Translations under genes and position numbers: made by a program
Shown here: one piece after another, positions 35,203 through 48,371 of the stretch
Layout of the letters: each line of letters opens with the position of its first letter
Position numbering within the stretch: position 1 is the stretch's first letter
Notes under the pieces: model-generated
What the model saw: the letters and a program-made list of their open reading frames with translations, nothing else
Databases searched by the model: none
What the model was told of the DNA's origin: nothing
Source: Strigamia acuminata
Lineage: Eukaryota; Arthropoda; Chilopoda; Geophilomorpha; Linotaeniidae
NCBI GenBank assembly: GCA_949358305.1
Contig: OX442314.1
Location: 29,559,118 to 29,623,117, forward strand
Reading direction: 5' to 3'
Length of the DNA stretch: 64,000 nucleotides

Positions 35203-37438
35203 TGACCTCTCTTCTGTACTTGGGGATGGGAGAACATACATGACTATAGCTCTTGATGACCGAGGTTGTTACTTCCCTATAGGATTTTGCTACCGCCACG
35301 TATAAACTATAAATTTTTAGTTTTAGCTAAAATAAACTAATTTTCTAAAGTGAAATCGTAACTCTAAAATGACTAAGATTTATTGAAATTGAAATCACTT
35401 GTTTGACTTATAGAAGTGAGTCTGAATTTTCAGGTTGTCACGTCGCAAACGAAATGATTCCGCCTGTGTGTTTGGCTGTGTCTTTTGGTGTGCGGAAATT
35501 GTTTGGTACACACAATCCGTGCAGGTGTTGTAATTACAAATGGCGACCACTTTTACAAAATATTGTAGTTTGATTGTGCAAAATAAATGGATTACAGTAT
35601 TTTTAAATTAATAATTAATAATAAATAATAAAATAAATTAATCAAACATTTTTAGTATTATCTGTCTTTGTATTCAGTGTCCACCTCTGTCTTATGTACG
35701 ACCGGTCACGATCAATCGCATTACCACAATGCTTTCTTGCTACTCAGAATTGTTTGTGCATGGAAACAATTGAATTTTTCCGTGCACCATCACTGCCAGA
35801 AAGAATAGAATTCCGGTGGCTAGAAAGTTTCCGTTTGTGATAAGCGAAACTATGTGTACCACGTCGACCAAAACTTCTGGCCGCTCACGGAAAGTGACCA
35901 TTCGGTGCACGGAATCAGGTCATGTGTACTTAGCTTAAAGCAGGGAAATACGGTGTGTGGTTACCAGAGATCATTCAACACAGCTAGGGGTGTCACCTGT
36001 TGCGACAATTGAGTACTGCGACTTGATATACGACCAGGGTCGGATTTACGTATAAACAAAATAAGCAATTGCCCCCACACATCGAGGGCCTTGGAAAATG
36101 ATCACATAATTTCCCACGACAAAATGTTAGAATGATTTTGCTGTTTTTGACGTGTATGAATGTATTTAAATGGGAAATATAATATATAGTTTTAACTTTG
36201 TAAGTAATTTTTTTCTTTGTTGCATATGTATTTATATTTATTATGCTGTAAACAATAATTGATTTGATATATTCATCATCATTTATATTTTATATATGTG
36301 ATTATTTCTGTAGAAATTATTTGCAAGACGTTGAAGAAAGTATGAAAGAACATACCGCGTACACAACTGAATTATTGATTATGAGTCGTAATAAATTATT
36401 ATATATAACGAGATAATAATAAGTGTATTTTTTAGAAACATTTTGTGCTTAGAGTCCCCACAATACTTAAATCCGGCCTTTTATATGGCGAAAATTTAGT
36501 ACTGCGACCTGAAACATGGCAAAAAGGTGTAATTTTACATATCTAACCTTCTCCATTTTTTTTATTTAATGCAAGAATGGGCTTTTGTTCATACGTGGTA
36601 AATTGATGTCGCAGGAGATTTAGTTGCCGTGGGTATGCGCTATTTCGCTTAAAATAAACGGAAGATGAGTCAACTTATGCCTCGGTCTCAAAAAAGCAGT
36701 TATTGAGTAAGAGTACTCGATGATGGTGCTGAAAATATTGTAAATCAGTTGCATGTGGTGGATTCCTATCTTGCAGGTGCAACACAGTTGCTTGCGGTGA
36801 TGCAAGCAAGATTAGGCTCAGCTTTGAATTTTCAATTTGGTGTCTTACCGTATTTTTTTATTATCCCAGATCTTGAATCTGGGGAATTGAGATTCAATTT
36901 AAATTTCTGAGTGACAGGCAAGGCAACTTTGATTTTGATATGAACTCAGCATTCATCATGTGGGAAGGAGATGAGCTTACAGGGACTGAAAAAAGGAAGA
37001 TAATTTAAAATATTTCATTTTTCTCTCATCAATTTTGCAACATATTGCAAGATTTTCAATTGGAAAAATGGTGCCATTGATTTTTATCAAAATTGACAAT
37101 TAATTGTTCGTTCAAGGATGCTTTCAAAAGACTAAGAAAAAAATGTTTTGTTGTTGATTTATAATTTTTTAAATTACTAATAAAAATATATTTTTTTTCC
37201 AGGTTCAAGAATAGCTGGAAATTCAAGTTGAAATTCAGTTCAACAAGGTTGATCAGCATCATTTTTTTTATCAGCCTGCAAAATCAGTTCTAAGGTAGGA
37301 GAAGTTACAGTATAATGTTTTTAAGGTCTATAGAACCAGTTGTTGGTTATTACAGTTGGGGTGTTCTGCACCCCAACTTTGGAATGTGTTTATTTTGTTT
37401 ACTTTATCCTGTGATGCCACTCAGCTGTGCATCACACC
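35203..37438. other. Intergenic; possible small hAT-like MITE at about 36034-36480
   Basis: CAGGGTCGGATTTACGTATA at 36034 and TTAAATCCGGCC at 36467 look like inverted ends. They are bracketed by near-duplicate blocks TGAGTACTGCGACTTGA (36010) and TTAGTACTGCGACCTGA (36495). Otherwise nothing is supported. Confidence 0.35.
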
Positions 37439-37444
37439 CCTGTA

Positions 37445-37741
37445 TGTGGAAACTGACGGTTTCCAAAGCGAATTAAATTAATTGTGTTTTTGACCACAGT
37501 GGTGCAGGTGTCTAAGACTTACCTGTAACCCATCTTATGCTATTTCTTAGAAAAAGGGGGACTTAATCCCTCTATTGTAATTCTGCACAAGAATAAAAAT
37601 TCACAGTACTTTTTGTAAATGTAACTCAACAAGTCTTGCTTTTCTGGTGTCTACAAACTTTAGGTTAAATCCGACTCCATCAATTGTTTCTTACGATACG
37701 TTTAAGAATTTCATTATATTCAAGTTACATGAGTAACTATA
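37445..37741 (+). mobile_element. Solo LTR of the BEL family, 5-bp duplication CTGTA
   Basis: It starts TGTGGAAACTGACGGTTTCC and follows the intact BEL LTR (48372-48672) along its length: GACCACAGTGGTGCAGGTG, the AAGAATAAAAATTCACAGT signal region and AATCCGACTCCATCAATTG. CTGTA flanks both sides (37440-37444, 37742-37746). It differs from the intact LTR at many positions, so it is an older insertion reduced by LTR-LTR recombination. Confidence 0.9.
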
Positions 37742-37931
37742 CTGTAGAAGCATAGAGATAAATCACTTCATTAGTTAAGCTCACGCTTGCTTCGTCTGAA
37801 AACTCTCTCTAGCTTTGGGTACCACCAACAACAAGAAAGACACCACAACAGTTACATGGCAAAATTTGAGCCAAGGCTGAAGAATTGACAAATTTGTGTG
37901 TCTGTAATGTTTTATGTGCTGTTTAAGTATG

Positions 37932-38180
37932 GTCATGGCCCTTAAGCAGAATTCTTGTGTGGGGGTTTAGGCCATGATCTGTGGGACGACTTTCTTAAGG
38001 ACACAACCTTGCATTTGCATCGAGAGCAGTTGGAGGTGGGTGGCAGATGTTCTTCCTTTAAAAACCATACCTTACTCAGACAAGGATGAGAAACAACTAA
38101 GATTTCCAGCCAGTCACCCTTCCAAGTACCAATAAGCCCAATGCTGCTTAACGTCTGTGTTCTAATGGAAACAGGTGGCC
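37932..38180 (-). repeat. 5S-rRNA-derived SINE, copy 3 (best preserved)
   Basis: On the minus strand the order is CACCTGTTTCCATTAGAACA, then a 5S-like segment CGTTAAGCAGCATTGGGCTT (box A-like) and GGTACTTGGAAGGGTGACTG (box C-like). The body follows with TTGTTTCTCATCCTTGTC, GGTGGGTGGCAG (on plus) and a tail at GCCCTTAAGCAGAATTC. The spacing of the two boxes matches 5S rRNA. A pol III transcript would start near 38170. The encoded 86-aa ORF is incidental. Confidence 0.75.
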
Positions 38181-38350
38181 AGCATCGGCAGGCGTATTTC
38201 ATTCTCGAAAGATTAATTCTCGTCTTCTTAAATCACTTAATGAAATGACTTAAAGGAGTGAATTTTCGATTGAACTACCAAAATCTGAATTGAACTAAAA
38301 CGATGGCTACCTATAACATGTGTTGACAACAGCCAATAGCAGGTGCGGAA

Positions 38351-38446
38351 GAGATAAGTCACTTTTATAAGTCAAAGAAGTGATAAGTCACTTTTATAAG
38401 TCAAAGAAGTGATAAGTCACTTTTATAAGTCAAAGAACTGATAAGT

Positions 38447-38490
<44 letters not shown>

Positions 38491-38685
38491 CTTTTATTTA
38501 TTTATTTATTTATTTATTTAAAAGACACTCCAGTGGAGTAGGATTACAGGTTTATGAAAGAGCTTGCTGGTTTAATAGGTGTTTGCCTATACGCTTATGA
38601 AGGTGGCGGCAGTCAAAGAAGTGATAAGTCACTTTTATAAGTCAAAGAAGTGATAAGTCACTTTTATAAGTCAAAGAAGTGATTT
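38351..38685 (+). repeat. 29-bp tandem array split by an insertion
   Basis: GTGATAAGTCACTTTTATAA plus GTCAAAGAA is repeated about four times (38351-38450). The array is interrupted by about 165 bp, then continues for two to three units (38614-38685). The intervening DNA starts with a ~40-T run and ATTT repeats, then a unique segment (AAAGACACTCCAGTGGAGTA). AGTCA sits at both junctions. This looks like an antisense poly(A)-tailed retroposon, but AGTCA is also part of the array unit. Confidence 0.75.
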
Positions 38686-38786
38686 CTAGTCCACTTAATT
38701 TTAATCCTCTTATTTGAATTCTTTCAAGTCGAATTCATAGAAACGTCATATCCTGTTTGGAGAAGTCATTTCAGATACGAATAGGT

Positions 38787-39405
38787 CAGGGGTCGGCAAC
38801 CTATGCGGCTCTTTCGATGCCAAGGTGCGGCTCTCCAAGATGCGGCGTCGCTAAAACGTGCGTTGCTAAAACGAAGTACATTCATATAACTGGAAGAATG
38901 TACTTCACTTTAGCGACGCCTGTTTTAGCAACGCCGTTTTTTAATCTAATTAAACCTAACCTGACCTAACCTAACCTAAACAAACTAACTTAACCTGACC
39001 TAAACTAACCTTCCCTAGCTGAATCTAAGCAGCTGAAACACGGCATCGCTAAAGTAATATACCGTACCGCCCCGTTTAAACGCCCGGGTTTAATAAAGCG
39101 CCGGCCTCGTTTTAGCGCCGGGTAGTCATCGGCGGTTCAATGAATTGGTGCCGGGCCCCAAAAATTACCGTTTTTTTGTAAAAAATTGATGATTTTTGCC
39201 GAAAAATTGCCATATTTGCGAAAAATCGGCGAATTTTCGCTTATGCGCCGGTTCAATTTAGCGCCAGGTTTCAAATTGGCGCCGGGAAAGCGGCTGAAAA
39301 AAAAAATTAAACGCCCGGGCGTTTAAACGGTGGCTCTTTAAAAACTGGAAAATTATGTAAATTTTAACTTTTGGCTCTTCTGTCTCAAAAGGTTGCCGAC
39401 CCCTG
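38787..39405. mobile_element. hAT-type non-autonomous element, 8-bp duplication GAATAGGT
   Basis: The termini are CAGGGGTCGGCAACCTATGC and AAAAGGTTGCCGACCCCTG, typical hAT ends. GAATAGGT is duplicated exactly at 38779-38786 and 39406-39413. There is no transposase. Nested inside are a GTCGCTAAAA palindrome (38843-38936), a CCTAA-rich stretch (38951-39012) and a CCGTACCG-type MITE from 39060. Confidence 0.9.
39060..39330. mobile_element. CCGTACCG-type MITE nested in the hAT element, right end decayed
   Basis: TACCGTACCGCCCCGTTTAA then ACGCCCGGG at the left; CCCGGGCGTTTAAACGG at the right, where the outer ten bases are missing. It is a relative of 12074-12226. Confidence 0.6.
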
Positions 39406-39413
39406 GAATAGGT

Positions 39414-41100
39414 TAATTCGTCTTTCGACAACTGAATGCACCTAGTGCAGAAATGATTATTTAATTTTATTGGTTGATTTTTCAGCCTTGGACAAAGTTT
39501 TGTCGTGAACTGAAGAAGATTTATACGGCAGATTCACAAATTGAAAATACCTGATCGTTCCAAGCCAAACTTTGCGCTTGGGTTTTACACTCGTCTTTAA
39601 AGTGGTGAGTGAAAGTGCAGTACTGATAAATGAGCAGGAACCCAATCTTTGTAAGAGTTGAATTTCATACATCCTGACCATAAGAACATTCAAGCACTTT
39701 TGATGAAGTTATATGATAACAGTAATAAATGATTTCATAGTGCAGATATGGCTGTGCAGTGCTACATTAAAAGCTTATAAAGGAACACTGCCACAAAGAG
39801 AAGTCTGAACTTATTATTTTCTTGAATGGAGTACAGTTATTTGTGTTATTGGTGATATCAACTGTTTTTGATGAGATAAGAAGAGAAATTGCACTTGAAA
39901 TGAAAAATTGGCTACTCAAAGACCAGCAAACGACTTGTTCATGGATTATTGAATCTTGACTTCAGATTATTTATTGCACAATTTTCCAGATGCCATTAAT
40001 TGCAGACAAACTTTTCCCAGAAATTTTTTTTATTAATTTTAATTTTGCTTTTTATTAATTATTATTCACATTACATGCAAGAGTGAACACATTTAACCCC
40101 ATAAAACATTAATGGCAATCCTGCTCTGTGGAATTGATAAGTAATTTTTCTAACTTTTTATGACAGGTCAATGAAATGAGCAAAACATTTCCTTGCTGTA
40201 CCTCTTTTATCATGTAATAGAGTAAGTTTAGTAGTGAGTTTTGTGATCTTTTATCCCTTTAGGTTTGCAGAAACATCATTAAAAGAGAACATGTGAAAGG
40301 AAGTTGGTAGATAAATTTCCTCTTGAAAATAAAAGCCATAAAAGTTTTAAAACACTGCCTTTTAATGTGTAATGAAATGTGAACTAGTCCATCTTGAATG
40401 ATCACATTTTTTTCCTCTTTCTTTTCTTCATTCCATTTTCATAATTTAAAGATGAAATCATTTAAGTTTTTCTTTTCGGGTTTTTTTTTTGTCTTGAAAT
40501 GATGATGGAGTTTTTGTTTGTGGTTTTAAATTGCATTGTTAAATGATTGTTGGAATCCAAGAACATTATAGTTTCAGCAAATTATTGTTGAAAAAAAAAT
40601 TAAATGTAAATAATGGTTTTGTTTTATTGATTTCACTTTATTAGATATAGATAACAAAGGTGTTGTAGTGTGAACTTTAAAAATGAGTTTGTTGAAATGC
40701 ATGTAAAGTTGTTGCTTCTTTTCTTGATTAACATGGTTTGAATCGATAGCTCCTTATCTGGTTCTGACCAGAGGCCGAGGCATTGGCCAAGGAGCAAAGG
40801 CGACTGCTAAGCGGTATTACCGTTGCATGTATTTGAGAGGATGTACAATGTTAGGAGTTTCGGTTAAATGTAATGCGGGGAAGCCAGGTTAGGAAGGGGG
40901 TTGGAAGGGTGCTATTTCAATTTAGAGCGCTCGGAATTATGAAGGTTAGTTTGCACAAGATTTAACTTTGACTTATGGTCTAAACCTGATGGATTGTTTT
41001 AATTGAATTAACATACAGTGGAATGCTGGTTATCCGAACTAATTTTCATAAGTTTGGAAAGGTGGCACAAATTATTGCGTAAAGCTAGGTTCACACTTGT
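39414..41100. other. Intergenic, no feature supported
   Basis: AT-rich. A single ACTGAATGCACCTAGTG word at 39429 is a stray MITE end. No gene is supported. Confidence 0.45.
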
Positions 41101-41107
41101 GTTCACA

Positions 41108-41559
41108 CTATACTCTTTCCACACTCAAAAGGCACCCCTGGAAGCTTGGCTCCCATTGGCCGAGCCATTTCACTTGTGTATTGATACAGAAAAAAAGAAC
41201 CAAAACACCAGAAATGCATTTTCAGACATACAGATATAAATAGAAGTACAGACATTGCAATCGATTTCCTATTGTTTGGAAATTGTTTGCTTTCCAGACA
41301 TAGCAAGCAATAAAATTAAAATAAATGCATTTTATTTAAAAAACAATATAAAATTTTATTTCCAAAATAGAAAACATATTTTATTCCACAATGACATTAA
41401 ATGTACATCATTTTAACCATTATTATTCTGAAAAAGACGCAAAATCAAAGAGAACTACTTTTCCTCATAGCAGTAGTTGAACTGCAGTTCTGAGTGATCA
41501 GACTTGGCCAATGGGAGCCAAGCTTCCAGGGGTGCCTTTTGAGTGTGGAAAGAGTATAG
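41108..41559. mobile_element. Foldback element, ~55-bp inverted repeats
   Basis: CTATACTCTTTCCACACTCA.. GGAAGCTTGGCTCCCATTGG is mirrored by CCAATGGGAGCCAAGCTTCC.. GAGTGTGGAAAGAGTATAG, with no mismatch seen in about 50 bp. The interior words TTTCACTTGTGTATTGATAC, GCAATCGATTTCC and GAACTACTTTTCC link it to the family hosting the DIRS element. Confidence 0.85.
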
Positions 41560-42470
41560 ACTCAACGCAATGAAAGGAAAAATTAGTCGAACGCAACGCA
41601 GAGTCTGTTCACACTGTAGCACTTGTGAACAGAGCTGAAACAATTGAAGTTGCGTCTGGCCAATCAGAATATAGCTATATGGACTTCATTTGTTCAAAGT
41701 GATAAACTTGACGAACTTTTACATTGATGAATGAACAGGTGTTCATAAAACCGATTTGTTTGCTTTGCTTTTCCTGCATTGCGGTGTTTATCACTTAAAA
41801 CAGGAAATGGAAATGTAAGAGCGGATTTGTCCTTTCGACATTTTCATAAAGAAATGCGACCATCGACTGTGTTTACGATTGGTTTAGAGTTTTAAAAAAT
41901 TGATTTTTGTTTTTGTTTTTTTCTACAGCTTTTAGCTAATGCACTTATTGTATTGACTGTTTATAACTGATCTTTATTGTAAGTTTTGTTTGTTTGTTGA
42001 TTGTTCTATGGCTTTTATTAAAGCTTTGGATTTTCTAAGGATAAGAGCTTTCTGCCTCTCTTGATGCAGAAATAGTAAGGCCCTGATCGCACCACATCTG
42101 GACCATCTAGCAACATTGTTGGCTAATATTTTCCTCTGTCCCCATCATTTATCTCTTTTTCTACGTGCTGCTTGTCAGCACCATCGGTCAGCGGGTGATC
42201 ACTGTCAATTGGAGCTAGATAAAGCAGGCATCGGCTTTTGTAACAGGGCTGGTGCAAGCTCTTGCCACCAAATAAAGGACTTTCTAGATAAGAAAAAATG
42301 TCCAGTTTAAAATTGATAAATTACCTGAAAAGATGAAGCAAGCTTTTTTTTTTAAAAGAAAGTACATATTTCTATGTTTTTAATTTTTGTGAGTATTATA
42401 ATGATTGAAATGATATAAATTTAATTGTATTTTACAATAAAATGTATTTTCCATTTAAGTACAGGTATTC
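41560..42470. other. Intergenic, no feature supported
   Basis: The ORF at 42116-42310 (+) lies in a slightly GC-richer stretch but has no recognisable motif and no clear splice context. Confidence 0.4.
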
Positions 42471-42523
42471 GTTATAACAGAAAGATCGTTATGTCGCAGT
42501 TCGTTATAACGAGGTTAGACTGT
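42464..42523. repeat. Short Tigger-type terminal fragment
   Basis: CAGGTATTCGTTATAACAGA to CGTTATAACGAGGTTAGACTG, flanked by TA, looks like two Tigger-type ends placed back to back. Confidence 0.55.
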
Positions 42524-42529
42524 AATTGT

Positions 42530-45500
42530 AATTGTAATTTAATTATTTGTATTTTCATAAATTTTGTTGAGTATAAGGAGAGGAAAAAATAGTAAATTGA
42601 CAGGAACTTGAAAATAAAATTTATTACCTGGTGACAAAACTTGTTATTTCTATTTGGCAATTTATCAGTGTGTACCTATACGTTACATTTTTGATGCCTT
42701 GAAAGTATGGGGTTGCGTCTGAATGAAAAAAACCATATAAGTTTAGTGGAACGTGATTTATGGATCATATTTTGAGATGACGAACCGGAATTGGCATGTT
42801 TATTTCGAACGTAAAGAGGCTGCAGGTTTAAAGTTGAAGTGTTTGATGAAGGAATATTGCATTTGAACGTTGAATATTTTATTTCACAACACTGCGTTGT
42901 CATGAATTTATATTTTTTTTCCTTTCTTGTTTATGGCAAAAATTTATATTAGGTGCATTTCGAAAATAGAAACATTTCCACGTTTTCTACATTTTCCTCC
43001 ATGTAGAAACCAGCATTAAATGTTGCTAGGTAAAATATACTTACTATATAAACAATTTTTTTTTGTTAGTTTGAAATTGCATTAAATTGCTGTTGCAATC
43101 AGAAGTTGCAAAAAAAGTGTGTACGGTAATTAGATATACTTTAAATGGTCCATTGGTTATCTGATTGGAAGGAAATAATAGCTTTTCGCTGATTTGATAT
43201 ACAATTTGAAGTGGAGTTGAAGTGTGCACAAAAAATACTGATTTGATCAAATTTGATTAGGGCAGCAGATAGACAATAGAAAGTAAGGAAACAAGGTGAG
43301 TACAAAAACTATACAGTGCTTTATGTTACTATTAAGGTTTTTACTTTTTTAATTTTCACTTCTTTTAATTTTTTCGGTTTTTTTTTATTATTTTTATTTG
43401 ATGCTTTCTTTGAACTTTTATTTCTTGTCTCTATTTTGCAGTAGATACGAGAAATGGATGGATTTAATTGCTAACAGATCAACATGAGCGAGGATACTTA
43501 CCACAATACTTGTACTATCGAAGACATTAATTCTTCGTTTTAAAAAAGTTAATGTCAATTACTAAGTGTAAAGTCGGGTGTGGGGATACTTACCACTATA
43601 CTATCGAGGACATTAATTCTTTTTTTTTTAAGTTAACATCAATTAATAAGTGCAAAGTTACTTCCATTTAATGTTTCTTCTTTCTTGTGAAGTCGTAACT
43701 TAATGTATTGCCTCGTTTCGTCTGCGATTAATTATTATTTTTTTTTGTTATTTCACTGTGACAATTAATTTAAAGCGCCAGTTAATTTTTTTTTTAAAGT
43801 TTTTATTCACATTTTTATTTTCTTCTGTAGCCGGAATGAATGAAATGTGCAATTTTGGTCAATGTTTTGGTCCTGATTCAGCAAAGCGGCAATTTGACAT
43901 AAATTATCGTAGATTATAATTACGGGGCTGTGTCAGTAGTTTTTCGTGCTTTCTGAAGATGTTAGAGAATTTTACCCTGAAAATAAGTGCTGATAAATTG
44001 TTGTTCCCCGGTGGCTTGTAATGGTTTTATCCTGGGAATAACTCACATTCCATTGCTGCTTGTTTATCATGTGATGTGCGTTGTGATTTATCTTCTTTCG
44101 GCGATTTATCGTGCTTGCTTTGCTTATTGCCTATAACTTGCGACAACGTATACTCATTACCTCTCATTAAGAAATTAAATTTATCTTTCTGCTGTGAATC
44201 ATTTCTACTGTCTGCATTAAGTAGTAATTAATATTCACATTTTGGAACTACGCAGTAATATATTTGGGTTTGCAAATGAGATTATTCCAAGAGATAAATT
44301 AATAATTTTTGAATAAGTGGCCATGTTTTCATTAAAAGCTAAAAGATAAATGCAAACTACTAGCGGGATATCATTTACTTTAATTATTTGTAAGTTTCAA
44401 GTTGCTACATTAAGTTAGTATTACCAAACAGAACTATCTGTGTCTGCTGTGTGAGGTCTCTATAAAAGAAATCAATATTTAAGAGCATAAAGTAAACAAA
44501 TCTTGTTTTTGACATTTGAGTTGAGTCATTACCAATATTCCAAATAGACTTCTGTTACTCTTGTTGTGCAGTTCATTTCATAGTATTGATTTTTAATGCT
44601 CCGGTGACTTGAATCTGAAACTGATTTAATTAATTTCACATTTTTATCATTTTATTCTGTCACACAAGATGAATTTTCAATGATTTTCAAAGTATTTGAA
44701 TTGCAACAGATACTAGTCTTCATGTTTTTTATTATTAAAGGAGAATATACCATCAATTTGGAATTGTGTCATGGCTCAGTTAAAATCTGGGCAGGTCCAT
44801 TACTGTCTGTGTTGATTAATTGTTAACAATTTTCCAACGTCTGGAGTTGCATCTAACTTGTGGTTGAAAGAACATGTTACATAAATCAATAAAGTATAAT
44901 TGCATCAGGTGCTATGTTGGTAACTTGATTCAAGTTTGTTTATTTTCCTATGCTGATGAAAAATTCATTAATGGGATTAATGGATCTATAAATTCTTGAT
45001 GAAGTTGGTTCATTTATTTCTACAAAGGATGGGCAATGGTCACATTTTAATTTAATTATTGAAATTATTGTTATTTATCTGGCTTAAGAGCAAATTATAA
45101 CTTGAGTTTTCACACTGTTTGAATGTAAAGAGTTATAATTTTCAATTAATTCAGTGGGCTACCAATAGATGAAGCTTCTGTGGTTGTGCCACACTACTAA
45201 ATTTCATAGGTTTTAATCAGAGTTTTCATGTTTCTCTAGATGAAATGGAAATCTGAGATTTAAGCTGTATTAAAAATTAAAATAAAGTATATTTATTACA
45301 CATGTTTCAGCAAAGGAAATACGGAATTATATTGGAAAATGCAATGAGAAATTGAAAATTTCAAGCACACTGGTGCTTTAATTATGTCTAGTTCACACTT
45401 GAACCACTTATGTAGAAGTTGTGACTTACAGAAAGTCTAATTTCTACAAGTGTGAATGATCTATTTTCAGAGATGGAGCAAAGCTGGGAAGCCAACTTTT

Positions 45501-45590
45501 GATAGGCGTTTTTGCTTGTATGGCGTGCAAGCCGAAGTCTTGTTTTTTGTCATAAATTATCAATATAACCCTTTGATCCTGTTTTTATAA
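42530..45590. other. Long featureless AT-rich stretch
   Basis: No ORF longer than 75 codons, no repeat and no RNA gene that I can support. It could be intergenic or intronic. Confidence 0.5.
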
Positions 45591-45599
45591 GTAAAACCC

Positions 45600-45840
45600 T
45601 GTACAATTAACTTGTCTGACCAACTGGCCGCCAGTCGGCACTGGCTACATTATAAGGATGATGGCTCCTACTATGGCGTACCGTCGCAGCTGCATCCAGA
45701 TTGCAGCCAATCAGCACAGAAGATTGCACGAGATGTCGGACTGTGGTCAGACGTCCACAAACGACACAGAACAACTCCGGGCACGAGAGTGACTGGTTGC
45801 GTTGCTAAAATGAAGGTGATGAAGAGCGATCCGTAGATTG
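45600..45840. other. GC-richer island of unknown nature
   Basis: The base composition shifts sharply upward. It includes overlapping ORFs on both strands (45612-45836 +, 45671-45862 -) with no recognised motif. GCGTTGCTAAAATGAAGG near the end resembles the GTCGCTAAAA words found in other repeats, so a mobile-element origin is more likely than a gene. Confidence 0.3.
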
Positions 45841-47162
45841 TTACCTTAACAGCATGTTTCATTCGTCTTGTGGAGAAAAATAATCAAAATATTCATAAAT
45901 AAGTCAAATTTCAACAAGTTTTTATTCACGTTACTTAAAAGTGAGTTCCAAAACTTAAAACTGTTAAAGTTCTAATATTACAAAAATGGATCATGTGATT
46001 CTTCTTAACCATTAAGGAAGAGTTTAATTCCATTAAAAAAAAGTACCGAGTTCAAAATTTGATCTTAAAATGGGCTCAGAATTGTTATTTTAGCAGCCAA
46101 TCAAAATTGAGCATAATGATATTATTGAAAAAGTAAATTTACATCTTACAGCGCATGCGTGGACGTAACTACCCACTTAAAAATGTTCAGCAACATTTTT
46201 ATGAGATCATTGAAGATTTTGATTCTCATTTTTCACACCATACGGCAGCGTGTCTAGTTCTAATTAAAGTCACAGTCAATTGGAGCAGCACTAATCTCAA
46301 GCTGCTGTCAGATTTATCAAGTTCTATAGCAAGTCTTATCTTTGTTTAATAGTGTGTTTTATTTGCTTATTATGGAATTTAACTTGGGTGTTCTGTATCG
46401 ATCTCATTTACAATTTCCACTGCAAAAGCCGTGTGTTATTCTTAAATAATTGAGTGTGATAGTGGCTATACATATCACTTATGTTATTGGTGAAAGTGGA
46501 GTGATAGGAAAGCTTAATGCAGCATAAATATATCTAGTGAAGGTGATGTAAAGTGAAGTGGACACAAAATAGATTTGGGAGTTGTGAACCATTATTGTAA
46601 AAATAAAATTTAAAATTTAAATTAGATTTAAAAAAAAAGTGTTTAGAAATTTAATCTGGTGATGGGATAATGCTATTTAAATGGAGTTGTGATTATTCAT
46701 TCATTTTTAGTGTGCTTTGTAAGAAAGCAATTATGGTTACGTATGGTTACATACATGTTTAATGAAACCGGGCTGAGATTTAATTATGTGATCAAGTTGT
46801 TTACAAAACAAGTGTAAGGTGTAATAGATAGTGGGAAAATCAATATTTTCTCCGCACTTAGGATGGATTTAGTTCTAGATCAACAAAGAATAAAATTAAC
46901 AATAATTTCCTGGGATAAACTTTATTTTATCTTTAAGTAAATATTTAAGTAGCAGTTTGATGGGGTCTTTAAACGGCTGCAACCCAAACAATTGTCACGT
47001 GCAAACACATTAAAGTAGCAAAGACTTAGAAATATTAATTGTAAGCTTATATCCATGCAAGGACCCTCAATCGATTAATAAAAGACAAGATAAAATGAAA
47101 AACTGGTTTGCGGCGGCATCTAAACACGTTACTATCGGCCAATAAAGAATCATAAAATTTCT

Positions 47163-47193
<31 letters not shown>

Positions 47194-47299
47194 TTGCAAG
47201 TAAAGAAAACATTTTTCTTCTTGAAACAATAGTTGTAATTGCATGAACTAAAAGAATGAATCATTTTCGATTATGGAAATTAAGATTTTCGGCGGCCAT
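45841..47299. other. Intergenic; one poly-A tract
   Basis: A ~27-A run lies at 47163-47189. No other feature is supported. Confidence 0.45.
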
Positions 47300-47301
47300 T
47301 A

Positions 47302-47777
47302 AGGGGTTTCATTAAATGAGCGATTAGTTGATTACTTTGATTACTTTGATTACTTGATGTGACTGGATTCCACCAATCCCGAGAATAATTATTTTATCAA
47401 ATAAGCAACTAAACAACTAATCAAGTAGTCATCCCAAACCATGATTTTCTGCTGACTTGTGCCGATTATAAGTGCTCTCTCGACTGAAACCAACATGGCG
47501 GCGCCAGACCAGCTTCAACTACACAAGGTCATAATTTAACAAAGTCTGCTCAGTTTAACCTAAACTGAACACACGAAACGAGTTAGGTAGTTGCAATTAT
47601 TATTTGTAGGAACTTTTTTTAAACAATTGCAACATATTGAGGTTACAATTTAAACAATTTCGCCCATTGTAACAATAATCACATAATCAGATTTTTGTTG
47701 CGCCCTCAATAATTGAGTGATTATGATTATTGCAATAATCAACTAATCACAATAATCGCTCATTTAATGAAACCCCT
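47302..47777. mobile_element. AGGGGTTTCATTAAATGAGCG MITE, full-length, 476 bp
   Basis: The termini AGGGGTTTCATTAAATGAGC and GCTCATTTAATGAAACCCCT are exact inverted repeats flanked by TA (47300-47301, 47778-47779). The second copy (28759-29224) is in the opposite orientation. Sub-terminal GATTACTTT / AATAATCA words repeat. It is non-coding. Confidence 0.9.
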
Positions 47778-47779
47778 TA

Positions 47780-48366
47780 GTATAAATTCACCGTGAACGT
47801 GTTCCTATAGGAATAAACTTTGCCGCTTGGCACGCTGCTGTTGTTCAATCACGCAGAGAACAAAGGAATCACCAGAGTTGTCGCATCTGTGTATTCTTCT
47901 AATTTGTATGCTGGGGGGGGGGGGTCAGCGTGATTTTGGCAATTAGCACCGGGTTTGTTTAAGTGTCAGAATAATCGCCGGGAGTTCAAATAGGCGCCGG
48001 GTGGTCGGGTCCGAAAAATAAATGAACCAACTTCATTCCGGCAAGTCATTTTTTCTACTTTCACCCCCAGTTACAATTTAAGCACTGGCTACTGTTTAAG
48101 CCGTATCAGCATTTTCTGAAGCATTAACAGTAGCTTATTAGTCATAGGGTCCAATGATATGTTGATAAATGGACAGGCTTGCATTAGACATCTTAGTGTG
48201 GAGAGTGGTGACTTAACATCTAAATGGGATTTTGTTTGGAAAAAAAATCTTTGACAAACACCTGCTTAGCATCACTTTAAATTAATGGTTTTTACCAAAT
48301 TCTTTTATCCATCAAAGTATTTTTAAGCTTGAATTTTGAACATCTAGTTTCATAGAATTTATAACT
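47780..48366. other. Intergenic; 12-G run
   Basis: A G-run lies at 47913-47924, followed by a short GC-rich patch with CGCCGGG words like those of the CCGTACTG MITEs. No gene is supported. Confidence 0.4.
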
Positions 48367-48371
48367 GTCAT
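48367..48371. other. BEL target-site duplication, left (GTCAT)
   Basis: Repeated exactly at 54267-54271. Confidence 0.9.
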